Part shown: in pieces, positions 17,258 to 25,235 of the stretch | How the letters are laid out: the number at the start of each line of letters is the position of its first letter | Position numbering within the stretch: the first letter of the stretch is position 1 | NCBI GenBank assembly: GCA_025059045.1 | Contig: JANXEA010000018.1 | Location: 1 to 37,071, forward strand | Length of the DNA stretch: 37,071 nt | Direction: 5' to 3' | DNA from: Candidatus Bathyarchaeota archaeon | GTDB lineage: Archaea > Thermoproteota > Bathyarchaeia > Bathyarchaeales > DTEX01 | The notes under the pieces: model-generated | What the model saw: the letters and a program-made list of their open reading frames with translations, nothing else | Databases searched by the model: none | Told to the model about the DNA's origin: nothing | Translations under genes and position numbers: made by a program

Positions 17258-18178
17258 CTAATCAGTTAATGGAACTTCGATATTCATAAGGTCTTCAGCT
17301 ACAACTACCCTAGGAAACTCCATCTTCGCCTCATCCAATAGAACTTCCGGATCACTGTATCTGGCACTTATATGTGTTAACACTAGAAGCTTTACCTCTG
17401 CTTTCTTCGCTATAACTGCCGCTTCGATAGGAGTTGAATGTCCATCCTCCTTAGCTCTTTCGGCAAGATCTTGTGAAAATGTTGCTTCATGGATAAGAAG
17501 GTCGGCTGACTTAGCAATCTGAGCAATCTTATCAGATGGTCTAGTGTCTCCGGAATATACGATTTTACGACCATTCCTAGGAGGACCCAAAACGTCCCTC
17601 GGCCGGACAATTCTTCCATTTGGAAACTCCACTTCATGGCCGCGTTGAAGCCTGGACCATAAGGGTCCCTTAGGGACACCTAATGCACGAGCTTTCTCCG
17701 GGTAGAACTTTCCCGGACGCTGTTTCTCAATTAGGGCATATGCAAAAGATGGAATAGAATGCTCAGCTTGAATAGCGTGAATCTGATAATCATCTTCTTG
17801 GAAGACTAAGCCATCCTGCCATATCTCGGTAACATTAACCGGAAAACTTAGCGAAAAGCGGACAGTCTCCATCATGGCTTTAAAATAGGCTTCTATTCCT
17901 TTTGGACCGTAAATGTGAAGCGGCTTATTCCTCTCAAGTAAGGACATTGTCTGTAGGAGTCCAGGTAGACCCAGGACGTGATCTCCATGCATATGTGTTA
18001 TGAGGACTCTCATGTTCCGGCTAAGGCCAATCTTAGCTTTCATCATCTGTCTCTGTGTACCCTCTCCACAGTCGAATAGGATGAGTTCGCCTTCCCGCTG
18101 AACTGCGATTGCGGGTAATGATCTCTCTATCGTAGGAACACTTCCAGCAGTACCTAGAAATGTGATCTTGAGGCTCAT
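17258..18178 (-). CDS. rnz: Ribonuclease Z
   Basis: Zinc-dependent endonuclease that cuts precursor tRNAs at the 3' end. The 306-residue short form shows the metallo-beta-lactamase motif THMHGDHVLGLPG, the further ligands in AEHSIPS, SGDTRPSDK and HEATF, and the HST motif in EDGHSTPIEAA. The segment GVPKGPLWSRLQRG is typical of RNase Z and supports this over a generic hydrolase. ATG 18178 is the start. It is the third gene of a unit transcribed hmgA-trmG10-rnz, 17 nt after trmG10. Together with cca nearby this covers both steps of making a mature tRNA 3' end. Confidence 0.95.
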   Translation of the reverse strand: MSLKITFLGTAGSVPTIERSLPAIAVQREGELILFDCGEGTQRQMMKAKIGLSRNMRVLITHMHGDHVLGLPGLLQTMSLLERNKPLHIYGPKGIEAYFKAMMETVRFSLSFPVNVTEIWQDGLVFQEDDYQIHAIQAEHSIPSFAYALIEKQRPGKFYPEKARALGVPKGPLWSRLQRGHEVEFPNGRIVRPRDVLGPPRNGRKIVYSGDTRPSDKIAQIAKSADLLIHEATFSQDLAERAKEDGHSTPIEAAVIAKKAEVKLLVLTHISARYSDPEVLLDEAKMEFPRVVVAEDLMNIEVPLTD

Positions 18179-18195
18179 TTTTCACCCCTTTATAC

Positions 18196-19242
18196 TTAAT
18201 TGGTAAGCTGGAAGACTGCGATCTCGCGTGTCAATCTTCTATGAACATGGATGAGATGTGATTCTAATAGTGTGAAGCCAGATTTTTCTCCTATCATCTT
18301 GACATTTATCGTCTTTGGGGCAGCGAGACATATTCTTCCCCCCTTCCTTATAACTCTACTTGCCGAGGCAAAGAAACGATCTAAGACTTCACGTAGGGTC
18401 AGACCAATTGTGCTTGATGCTGTTCCATAAGGTGGATCCGTAACGATACAATCGACGGTCTCATTACGCAAAGGGATTAGGCGAGCATCAGATACGCATA
18501 GACCATTAGGCTTGATCCCGAAGGACGTAAGGTTCTTGCCGCATCCTCTAACCATGTACCTCTTAACGTCGAAGCCCAGAACCTGGCAGCCGATTAATCC
18601 GGCCTCAATTAGGATGCTTCCTGTTCCGCAGAATGGATCTAGTATTAGACTGCCCGGCCTCGGCTGTGCGAGATTTACCATGCATCTTGCAAGTTTCGGT
18701 GGCATAGTGGTGGCGTGTGTAAAGAGTCTCCTCTTTGGGCATCTTTCTTCGAAACTTTTAGGCTTAACATCTGCTAACTTCAATCCGAAGATGAACCGGT
18801 CACTAGCTAGGATGCCGAAGAAGATTTTCTGAGGCGCGGTTAGGTCGACTTTAGCCCCCTCAACCTTTTTAAGGATTATCTCCCCTATTCTTCCCTCCAA
18901 GTATGTTCTGGAAATTTGTCTAGCGCTCCCCTCAATCCTTATTATACGCACTGCAAAAGTCTCTTTTTCTGAGATGAAACGGGCAAAGTCAGTTTCATTA
19001 GCGCAGCTAATGATAGCATTTATATCTGCACCACAATTGTAGAGTTCAAGCCCGCAGACTTTAAGCATAGCTGACCTAAGCTTAACTTTCTCTATGGATT
19101 CTTTATCCGCACTTATCCGTAATATTTGCGGTCTCTCTTCAAGAACATGAAACTTCACGCCTTCTGAGGCCAGAATGGCTTTGATTTCAGCGCATGGAAG
19201 AGTCAGATTCTCGCCTGAAACTAAGAAGAAGAAATCATACAC
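18196..19242 (-). CDS. trmG10: tRNA (guanine10-N2)-dimethyltransferase, THUMP type
   Basis: Methylates N2 of guanosine 10 in tRNA with SAM as donor. The 348-residue protein has a THUMP-like N-terminal half, which binds RNA, and a C-terminal Rossmann methyltransferase. The latter shows motif I DPFCGTGSILIEAGLIG and motif IV TDPPYGTAS, where DPPY is the hallmark of amino-group methylation. LTREIAVFQL closes the fold. The start is GTG at 19242 with GAGAGG about 9 nt upstream. The gene begins 13 nt after hmgA and is followed by rnz after 17 nt. Related THUMP methyltransferases (Trm14/TrmN) modify G6, so the position is likely but not proven. Confidence 0.85.
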   Translation of the reverse strand: MYDFFFLVSGENLTLPCAEIKAILASEGVKFHVLEERPQILRISADKESIEKVKLRSAMLKVCGLELYNCGADINAIISCANETDFARFISEKETFAVRIIRIEGSARQISRTYLEGRIGEIILKKVEGAKVDLTAPQKIFFGILASDRFIFGLKLADVKPKSFEERCPKRRLFTHATTMPPKLARCMVNLAQPRPGSLILDPFCGTGSILIEAGLIGCQVLGFDVKRYMVRGCGKNLTSFGIKPNGLCVSDARLIPLRNETVDCIVTDPPYGTASSTIGLTLREVLDRFFASASRVIRKGGRICLAAPKTINVKMIGEKSGFTLLESHLIHVHRRLTREIAVFQLTN

Positions 19243-19255
19243 ATGGATTGGCCTC

Positions 19256-20557
19256 TCAAGATGATGGCGGAATCTTTTGACAAGTCTTGCTCTTGAATTC
19301 TTCTAGGAGCTCCATCGCCCTGTCCATCCTTATTTTCCTCTCCTCAACCATTTTCTCAGCGATTATATCTATTAAGTCCCCCTTTGCTCCTGCCATAATT
19401 GCAATATTCCTAGCGTGAAGCGACATATGTCCTCGCTGGATTCCCTCATTTGCAAGAGCGCGTAAAGCGCCTAAATTCTGCGCTAGCCCAACGGCTGCGA
19501 GGACTTCTCCAAGTTCACGCGAAGACTTTACACCGAGAATTTTCAAGGCGATTCTTGCAATGGGATGAACCTTCGTTGTACCGCCTATTATTCCAACGGC
19601 CATTGGAAGCTCAATTGATCCGACGAGATCACCATCTTCATTTTTCTCCCATACGGAGAGAGGCATGTAACAACCATGCCTGGCTGCATAGGCATGGGCC
19701 CCCGCTTCCACCGCTCTATGATCGTTTCCAGTGGCTATGACAACGGCGATTACACCATTCATTATACCCTTGTTATGAGTTGCGGCTCTGTAAGGATCTG
19801 CGGCGGCGAAGGCATAAGCATCGAGGATTCCCTCGACTACCTCCTCTCCTCCGACAGCCTCTTTATCCACAACCGTCCAAGCTCTTGCCAGACGCTCTGT
19901 CGCTAAATTTGAGATTATCCGCAAGAAGACTCTGCCCTTAGTTATCTTTTCAATTAAGGGGGCAACGGCTTCGCACATAGTATTAACAGCATTTGCTCCC
20001 ATCGCGTCTCGACAATCTACCAGCAATTCTGTTATGATCATGGGTCCTCTTAGCGTCTGGATAACCTTAACCCGGATATCCTTAACTCCACCACCTACGG
20101 ATACGAGGAGAGGATCTTGCTCATTTGCCTTCTTTATTATCTCTTCTTTGGCGTCTAGAATCGCCATCTTCGCCCTATAAGGATCTTTAACTCTCACGGT
20201 CTGAATCTGCCCAATCATTACGGGATCTGTGCTACTTGTGAAGAAGCCGCCCTTGCTTCTAGCCATCTTTGCAGCGTAACTTGCGGCTGCGACGACAGAA
20301 GGCTCCTCAATTGCCATGGGAATCAGGTAATCTTTGCCGTTTATCAAAAAATTGACAGCTATGCCTAAGGGTAAGGGGAAAGTGCCGATTACGTTCTCGA
20401 TCATTCGATCAGCCAACTCTATGTTTAAAGAGCCAGTAGACTGTAAAAGCTGGACTTCCTCATCCGTCAAATCTGCAAACTCTTTAACGAATCTTAGCCT
20501 TTCGCTTACGCTTAATTTGTAGAATCCTGAAATCTGAGAAGATCTTCCCAAGTCCAA
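19256..20557 (-). CDS. hmgA: 3-hydroxy-3-methylglutaryl-CoA reductase, class II
   Basis: Reduces HMG-CoA to mevalonate, the precursor of archaeal isoprenoid lipids. The 433-residue sequence follows the class II pattern: ENVIGTFPLPLGIAVNFLI, EEPSVVAAASYAAK (class I enzymes have a TEGALVAS-like stretch here), DCRDAMGANAVNTM, THNKGIMNG and ATGNDHRAVEAGAH. The catalytic set is present: Glu84/85, Lys263, Asp279 and His377 in RGHMSLHARN. No membrane segment is seen. The start is TTG at 20557 with a strong GGAAGGAG 4-5 nt before it. First gene of the unit with trmG10 and rnz. In bacteria class II can be degradative, but with no breakdown genes nearby a biosynthetic role is more likely here. Confidence 0.93.
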   Translation of the reverse strand: MDLGRSSQISGFYKLSVSERLRFVKEFADLTDEEVQLLQSTGSLNIELADRMIENVIGTFPLPLGIAVNFLINGKDYLIPMAIEEPSVVAAASYAAKMARSKGGFFTSSTDPVMIGQIQTVRVKDPYRAKMAILDAKEEIIKKANEQDPLLVSVGGGVKDIRVKVIQTLRGPMIITELLVDCRDAMGANAVNTMCEAVAPLIEKITKGRVFLRIISNLATERLARAWTVVDKEAVGGEEVVEGILDAYAFAAADPYRAATHNKGIMNGVIAVVIATGNDHRAVEAGAHAYAARHGCYMPLSVWEKNEDGDLVGSIELPMAVGIIGGTTKVHPIARIALKILGVKSSRELGEVLAAVGLAQNLGALRALANEGIQRGHMSLHARNIAIMAGAKGDLIDIIAEKMVEERKIRMDRAMELLEEFKSKTCQKIPPSS

Positions 20558-20688
20558 TTTCTCCTTCCCATAGGAGTCTCTCCTATAATCTCGTTTTCAA
20601 GAATATGAGCTTAACGTATTGACTGATGAGTCTGGAAAAGAAAGTTATTTGAAGAAGTAGATCATTCTTCTCAGAGGGGGTGCGTGAA

Positions 20689-21171
20689 TTGTTCTGCCCA
20701 AACTGTGGGAGAAAAGTTCAGGAAGGATTAAACTTTTGCATGTACTGCGGCATGCGACTTGCATTCAAATTAGAGTCTTCTCCAGAAGAGGAAGTTCGAA
20801 GCGTCATAATCCGGAGAATCGAAGCCATTAAGAATAAGGATCCTGAAGAAATAAGGCGTCTTGTGGATCAAAATAGATACTCAAAATTCGATGATTGGCC
20901 CCCCTTTGAACTGCAAAAATCTGAGGGTATATCAAATGAGGCCAAAGCACTGAAAGCGCTCAAAAGTTATGAGTATGAGACAAGGTCTTGGAACATCATC
21001 ACTCTCGCGGAATCCGCTCTTGCAACATTCATTATACGGTATCGTGGCGAGATTAGAAACTTGAGGTTCGACATACAGTCTCGAGTTTCAGTCTTCTTGG
21101 CTAAATATGGAGAAAAATGGAAAATAATCCATGAGCATTGGTCGCGTTTTCCTCAACATCAGCCTTTCTGA
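20689..21171 (+). CDS. Zinc-ribbon protein with SnoaL/NTF2-like domain
   Basis: Unknown protein of 160 residues with two parts. The N-terminus is a zinc ribbon with two CxxC pairs (MFCPNCGRKVQ and NFCMYCGMRL), then a charged linker. Residues from about 35 to the end look like an NTF2/SnoaL-type cone fold: helix EVRSVIIRRIEAIKNKD, strands around ALATFIIRYRGEI, and the ending KWKIIHEHWSRFP, which is typical of SnoaL_3 domains. The frame opens at GTG 20680, but the ribosome-binding site GAGGGGG ends there. TTG 20689 is therefore the better start, with 8-nt spacing. Its 3' end overlaps the convergent membrane protein gene by 13 nt. The ligand is unknown. Confidence 0.7.
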   Translation: MFCPNCGRKVQEGLNFCMYCGMRLAFKLESSPEEEVRSVIIRRIEAIKNKDPEEIRRLVDQNRYSKFDDWPPFELQKSEGISNEAKALKALKSYEYETRSWNIITLAESALATFIIRYRGEIRNLRFDIQSRVSVFLAKYGEKWKIIHEHWSRFPQHQPF

Positions 21172-21428
21172 CCCTGTTCTGAATCATTCTTCCCCCTATT
21201 TGGTGGTGGAATAGGAGGGGGCGTCGTAACCATCGCCCATCCAATCCACGCAAGCACTACCAGAAACAGGTACACGATAATGATGACAGGGATTATTAGC
21301 GCCCACTCCCATATTGCCCACCCCAAATACCGTATGTCCTTAGGTGACAAGAAGATAGCCCAAAAATAGAGGATCATCGTCAAAAAACTTATTGCCATAA
21401 GTAAAAATCCCTGCGTTTTATCCCTCAC
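21159..21428 (-). CDS. Small two-helix membrane protein, unknown function
   Basis: Protein of about 89 residues with two predicted membrane helices (FLLMAISFLTMILYFWAIFL and a second through IIPVIIIVYLFLVVLAWIGW) and a polar, proline-rich tail (TTPPPIPPPNRGK). No family was recognised. The frame opens at TTG 21458, but GTG 21428 has the local AAGGTGA ribosome-binding site 5 nt upstream, so it is the preferred start. It is divergent from the DUF4432 gene and tail-to-tail, with a slight overlap, with the zinc-ribbon gene. Confidence 0.6.
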   Translation of the reverse strand: MRDKTQGFLLMAISFLTMILYFWAIFLSPKDIRYLGWAIWEWALIIPVIIIVYLFLVVLAWIGWAMVTTPPPIPPPNRGKNDSEQGQKG

Positions 21429-21505
21429 ATATCTCACCTTTACACACTTTAACAACAATGACCTTAAGAGATCTTTAGAGGTATTTTAATGGTAACACTA
21501 AAACC

Positions 21506-21518
21506 TTTTAAATATTTT
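21506..21518 (+). promoter_or_regulatory. Likely TATA box of the DUF4432 gene
   Basis: TTTTAAATATTTT lies about 30-40 nt before the TTG start. Archaeal spacing would place transcription near 21537, directly before the AGGTGA ribosome-binding site, giving a very short leader. Confidence 0.4.
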
Positions 21519-21546
21519 CACCGTTCACTTATCTTAAGGTGAGAAT

Positions 21547-22752
21547 TTGAGCCGAACCAGTGATGGAGAATACTTTTCCAAGACGTTAATCGACGTCGAA
21601 AAAGGGATCTTTACTGAAGACTGGCGAATATCCAGCAGCGACTTTGGGATCCCTGTGGACTGGAGCGTAGAGAAAAAGAGACTGCATGGTGGGCTTTCAG
21701 AGGATGTTGACGTGATTACAGTAGATAACGGTAGGCTATCCTATGTTATTGTCCCGACAAGAGGTATGAGTATATGGAAAGGCGAATATGACGGCAATTT
21801 TCTAGGATGGGCATCACCTGTCAAGGATCCGGTGAACCCATGCTTCATAAATCTGGAGGCAAGAGGAGGCTTAGGATGGCTGGATGGCTTTAACGAGTGG
21901 ATTGTTCGCTGCGGGCTTAGCAGTCTCGGTGCACCATGCATAGATACGATCATAGATAATATGGGAAGACGAAAGGACGTGGCACTAACCCTTCATGGCA
22001 GAATCGCAAATATACCTGCAAGCAAGGTAACTGTGAGAATAGGCTTAAAGCCTCCATATGAAATCTTGGTAGAGGGTACGGTTTATGAAAGGACGATGTT
22101 TGGTCCTAACCTTGCTCTGAAGACTTCGCTGTCAACAGCTCCTGGAAGCAATTCTCTAAAGATTCACGATAGCATCGTCAATATGCGAAGTATCCCAGAC
22201 GAGATGCAGATTCTCTATCACTGCAACTTTGGCCCTCCATTCCTGGAGGAGGGAGCGCGTCTAATTGCGCCGGTCAAACGTGTAGCTCCAAGAGACTCTA
22301 TATCAAGCCAAGATGCCAAACCCTTCAACATCTTCGATTCACCTAAAAACGGTTTTGTGGAGAAGGTTTACTTCATGGAGCTACTTGCAGACAAAAATGA
22401 TCGAACATGCGTCATGCTGGTGAACAAGAGCGGCGATAAGGCTGTTTCACTATCATACTCGCTTACGGCATTACCATTTTTCACTTTATGGAAGAACACA
22501 GCGGCTCTCGAGGACGGTTACGTGGTCGGATTAGAACCTGGCACTAGCTTCCCCAACCCGAAGCCCTTCGAGAGGCAGAGAAAGAGAGTTACCGAGCTAA
22601 AACCAGGAGCACAATACAACATTGAGATCACACTTTCAGTTCATATTGGCAAGGAATATACCCGTAAAGTTGCCGAGACGGTTCAAGATATTGCAAAGGA
22701 TGTTAAGCCGGAGATATGTGAGAAACCAATCCCGGATCTCTGCCCTCAATAA
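21547..22752 (+). CDS. DUF4432 family, aldose-1-epimerase-like protein
   Basis: Predicted cytoplasmic protein of 401 residues in the galactose-mutarotase-like superfamily (DUF4432). Supporting segments are the early VDNGRLSYVIVPTRGMSIWK, LGWASPVKDPVNP, GLGWLDGFNEWIVRCGL, LTLHGRIANIPA, ILYHCNFGPP and LTALPFFTLWK with the ending GLEPGTSFPNP. These align with mutarotase strands carrying the active-site His and Glu residues. The family probably handles a sugar or sugar acid; the substrate is not known. TTG 21547 is the start with AGGTGA just upstream. It ends 175 nt before the Cdv cluster on the same strand but is separated from it by a promoter. Confidence 0.8.
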   Translation: MSRTSDGEYFSKTLIDVEKGIFTEDWRISSSDFGIPVDWSVEKKRLHGGLSEDVDVITVDNGRLSYVIVPTRGMSIWKGEYDGNFLGWASPVKDPVNPCFINLEARGGLGWLDGFNEWIVRCGLSSLGAPCIDTIIDNMGRRKDVALTLHGRIANIPASKVTVRIGLKPPYEILVEGTVYERTMFGPNLALKTSLSTAPGSNSLKIHDSIVNMRSIPDEMQILYHCNFGPPFLEEGARLIAPVKRVAPRDSISSQDAKPFNIFDSPKNGFVEKVYFMELLADKNDRTCVMLVNKSGDKAVSLSYSLTALPFFTLWKNTAALEDGYVVGLEPGTSFPNPKPFERQRKRVTELKPGAQYNIEITLSVHIGKEYTRKVAETVQDIAKDVKPEICEKPIPDLCPQ

Positions 22753-22882
22753 TTTTATCAATTTAGTCTAAATTTCGCGCATTAATCTATCATATTTACA
22801 CTAATTTGTTAAATAATTTTTCATATACAATATCAATCCTGATGCCTACATATATGTTACATCATTTCCAGCATATTAACAA

Positions 22883-22892
22883 GGTTATAATT
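22883..22892 (+). promoter_or_regulatory. Likely TATA box of the Cdv cluster
   Basis: GGTTATAATT sits about 40 nt before the first cdv start (TTG 22928). With a 26-nt spacing, transcription would start near 22913, just before the AGGTGA ribosome-binding site at 22915-22920. One promoter would thus serve the four Cdv genes. Confidence 0.45.
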
Positions 22893-22927
22893 TCTTGACA
22901 GCCACCCTTACGCTAGGTGACTAGCGG

Positions 22928-23572
22928 TTGCCATCAAACTTCGTAAAAAGATGGGAAGAAAAAGACCAGGGTGGACTTAAAGGTGTTCTGAAACAGTCTC
23001 CACCCCTAAGATCTAAGATTGAACTCGCAATAAGGAGGATCGAAGCTCAAATACAGTACCTAGAAAATACTATAGCGAATTTTTCAGAGAGAGATAAGTA
23101 TCTGTTCTCTAAGATTGTCGACTTGTACTCCAAGAACCAGATTCAAAGAGCAAGCATCTTCGCCAATGAGCTTGCTGAACTTAGGAAAATGGCAAACTTT
23201 ATGATGAATGCGCAGCTCGCGCTAGAAAGAGTTGTTCTAAGACTAAGAACTGTTACCCAGCTTGGTAACGTCGTCGTTAATCTGGCGCCTGCAGCACAGG
23301 TTCTTCAAAGTGTAAGGACAGGAATTGCAGGAATCATGCCGAACGCAGAGAAAGAGCTTGAGAACATAGGCCTTATGCTAAACGACATAATGATAGAAGC
23401 AGGACAGACAACTGGGATTTCGCCAGACATCGAAGTAGCTAGTGAGGACGCGAGAAAGATACTTGCAGAAGCTTCAATGGTTGCCGAGCAGAGAATGAAA
23501 GAGAAGTTCCCAGAGCTTCCAGCGCTTAAACAACCAGAAGCTGGAGAGGAGTTCAAATACCCGCAGTACTAG
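22928..23572 (+). CDS. CdvB paralogue (ESCRT-III/Snf7-like, CdvB1-type)
   Basis: ESCRT-III-like protein of 214 residues, expected to polymerise on the membrane during cell division. The core (about 30-160) is helical and basic at the start, with IELAIRRIEAQIQYLENTI and IFANELAELRKMANFMMNAQ as helices 1 and 2, like the CdvB gene two positions downstream. Unlike that protein it has no winged-helix end. It finishes with KEKFPELPALKQP (191-203), which looks like a MIM2 motif that docks on the MIT domain of CdvC. TTG 22928 has AGGTGA 7 nt upstream. It is first in the unit, 29 nt before cdvA. In well-studied Sulfolobales such paralogues lie elsewhere in the genome. Confidence 0.85.
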   Translation: MPSNFVKRWEEKDQGGLKGVLKQSPPLRSKIELAIRRIEAQIQYLENTIANFSERDKYLFSKIVDLYSKNQIQRASIFANELAELRKMANFMMNAQLALERVVLRLRTVTQLGNVVVNLAPAAQVLQSVRTGIAGIMPNAEKELENIGLMLNDIMIEAGQTTGISPDIEVASEDARKILAEASMVAEQRMKEKFPELPALKQPEAGEEFKYPQY

Positions 23573-23601
23573 TCTCATTATTTTTATGTAAGGTGAAAAG
23601 A

Positions 23602-24336
23602 TTGACTATGAACCGGAATATGACTGAGCTCATTGGGAAGATGTTAAAGGATGATCTGAATCGCGATGTTGGCAGAATTATTTCATTTATCATCGATTCC
23701 TCAGGTCAGATAGATGATGTTCTGGTCGAGGAGGCTGACGGGACAGTTTCAAAGTTTCCAGCTGAGAACCTTAAGATCGCCAACGGCGAAGTCTTACTCA
23801 TATCTCCGGTTGGAAAGAAGATAGAAGACTTGTTAAACGTTTTCCCGGTGGTCATGAGGAAACGAGCGATATTGAACAAGCTATCAGATGATAAGGTGAT
23901 CCCGCCAGAGATCTACGACAGTTTATGCAAAGAGTTCGATAAGATTATGAAGGAGATGAAAGCAGAAGCCCAAAGCCTTCTCGACGAAATTGATAAAGAG
24001 GTAAAGGCGCAAGATGAGTATATCAGGATGCTCCAGCTTTCCAGGGCATTGTTAGAGATTGAGCATGAGATTGGAACAGTCAAAGATGAAGTCTATCAAC
24101 AGTCTCTTATGCCCATATTAAAAGAGACGAAGAACGCGCAGCAGAGGAAATTGAATCTGCTAAAAGAGAAAGACAAGATCATAAGCGTTATCAAAGGAGA
24201 GGAGATAAAGCAACCTCAAAATGAGGTCGAATCAATTCTAGACGTTAAAACCGTATTGGTATCCGAACCTCTCGGGCTAGGTGAAAAATCCGAGGCTCCT
24301 AAGGAAGAAGCCGTCACGGTGCGTGTGACGGAGTAA
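23602..24336 (+). CDS. cdvA: Cell division protein CdvA
   Basis: CdvA binds membrane and DNA and recruits CdvB to the division site. The 244-residue protein has a PRC-barrel N-terminus (MTELIGKMLKDDLNRDVGRI through about residue 75), then a long charged coiled coil (about 90-205, rich in Lys and Glu), and a short tail ending EAVTVRVTE. In Sulfolobus a C-terminal CdvA peptide adds a strand to the CdvB winged helix, and the hydrophobic-alternating tail here could do the same. The frame opens with GTG 23593, but that codon lies within AGGTGA. TTG 23602 (5-nt spacing) or ATG 23608 is more likely. Located between the two ESCRT-III genes. Confidence 0.88.
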   Translation: MTMNRNMTELIGKMLKDDLNRDVGRIISFIIDSSGQIDDVLVEEADGTVSKFPAENLKIANGEVLLISPVGKKIEDLLNVFPVVMRKRAILNKLSDDKVIPPEIYDSLCKEFDKIMKEMKAEAQSLLDEIDKEVKAQDEYIRMLQLSRALLEIEHEIGTVKDEVYQQSLMPILKETKNAQQRKLNLLKEKDKIISVIKGEEIKQPQNEVESILDVKTVLVSEPLGLGEKSEAPKEEAVTVRVTE

Positions 24337-24384
24337 AATTTCCCTTTCCTCTACTTACGGGAAGTCGATCAGAAGGGAGCTCTG

Positions 24385-25230
24385 ATGATCAAGGATTTGT
24401 TCCGCAAATCGGAGAAGCCGTTAGATCAGCTGGTGATGCAAGCATCCCTTGAGCTCGGCAAGTGCTATTCTAGACTGGAGCTAGCATCCTCTAAACTCGA
24501 AAAGAGGCATAAGGATCTTTTTGATGCATGCATATATTATCTGAAGGAGGGCTCTAAAAACAGAGCTACAATCTACGCAAACGAGGTTGCCGAAGTTAGA
24601 AAAGTCATCTCAATCATACAGAATCTGCAATTGCTTGTTGAAAAAGCAATTTTAAGGCTTGATACATTGAAAACGGTCTCGCCGAGCCTAAAGTCTATTA
24701 AAGAAGTTTTCGGCGATGTCAAGAATGCTTTTGGGTTAGTGGCAAAAGTTATGCCTAATATATTGCCGGAGATCTCCAATCTCAATAGTGCAATTAATGA
24801 GATACTTGAAGACACGCAATTTAATGTAACCATGCCTCAGCCATTGATCGTTCAAAACACTGCTGCCGAATCGATACTTAAAGAGGCTGCGGAGTATGCT
24901 GAACAAGAACTTATGAGAAGAATTCCTGAACCGCCCATCAACCTAGAGATTCCTAGGCTTGTTAAACCGAGCAAACCTCTCATAGCTTTAGCCGTAGACG
25001 GCTCAGAGAGCATAGTTCCAAGACCATCCGAGGCAGAAGAGACTCCATTCACATCTCTAGAAGAGTCTTCGCTCTTTGTAATTGAACAACTTATACTAGA
25101 TTATATTGAGCGGCATGATGGAGACCTAAATGTAAAAGACTGCTCCAGAGAATTAAATATCCCGCGTGAAAAGATTTTGGAAGCCCTCGAGTCACTAAAG
25201 AGAAAGGGGAAGATTAAGATTCAGAAGTGA
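24385..25230 (+). CDS. cdvB: Cell division protein CdvB (ESCRT-III with winged helix)
   Basis: Core ESCRT-III protein of archaeal cytokinesis, 281 residues. The Snf7-like helical core spans about 12-175 (SLELGKCYSRLELASSKLEK, TIYANEVAEVRKVISIIQNL), a proline-rich MIM2-like segment at 179-192 (RIPEPPINLEIPRL) should contact the CdvC MIT domain, and residues 226-281 form a winged helix (FVIEQLILDYIERHDGDLNV to LKRKGKIKI) that binds CdvA in characterised systems. The ATG at 24385 has AAGGGAG upstream. It begins 48 nt after cdvA and its stop region touches cdvC. It resembles the first gene of the cluster in the core, indicating a duplication. Confidence 0.92.
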   Translation: MIKDLFRKSEKPLDQLVMQASLELGKCYSRLELASSKLEKRHKDLFDACIYYLKEGSKNRATIYANEVAEVRKVISIIQNLQLLVEKAILRLDTLKTVSPSLKSIKEVFGDVKNAFGLVAKVMPNILPEISNLNSAINEILEDTQFNVTMPQPLIVQNTAAESILKEAAEYAEQELMRRIPEPPINLEIPRLVKPSKPLIALAVDGSESIVPRPSEAEETPFTSLEESSLFVIEQLILDYIERHDGDLNVKDCSRELNIPREKILEALESLKRKGKIKIQK

Positions 25231-25235
25231 TAAGA

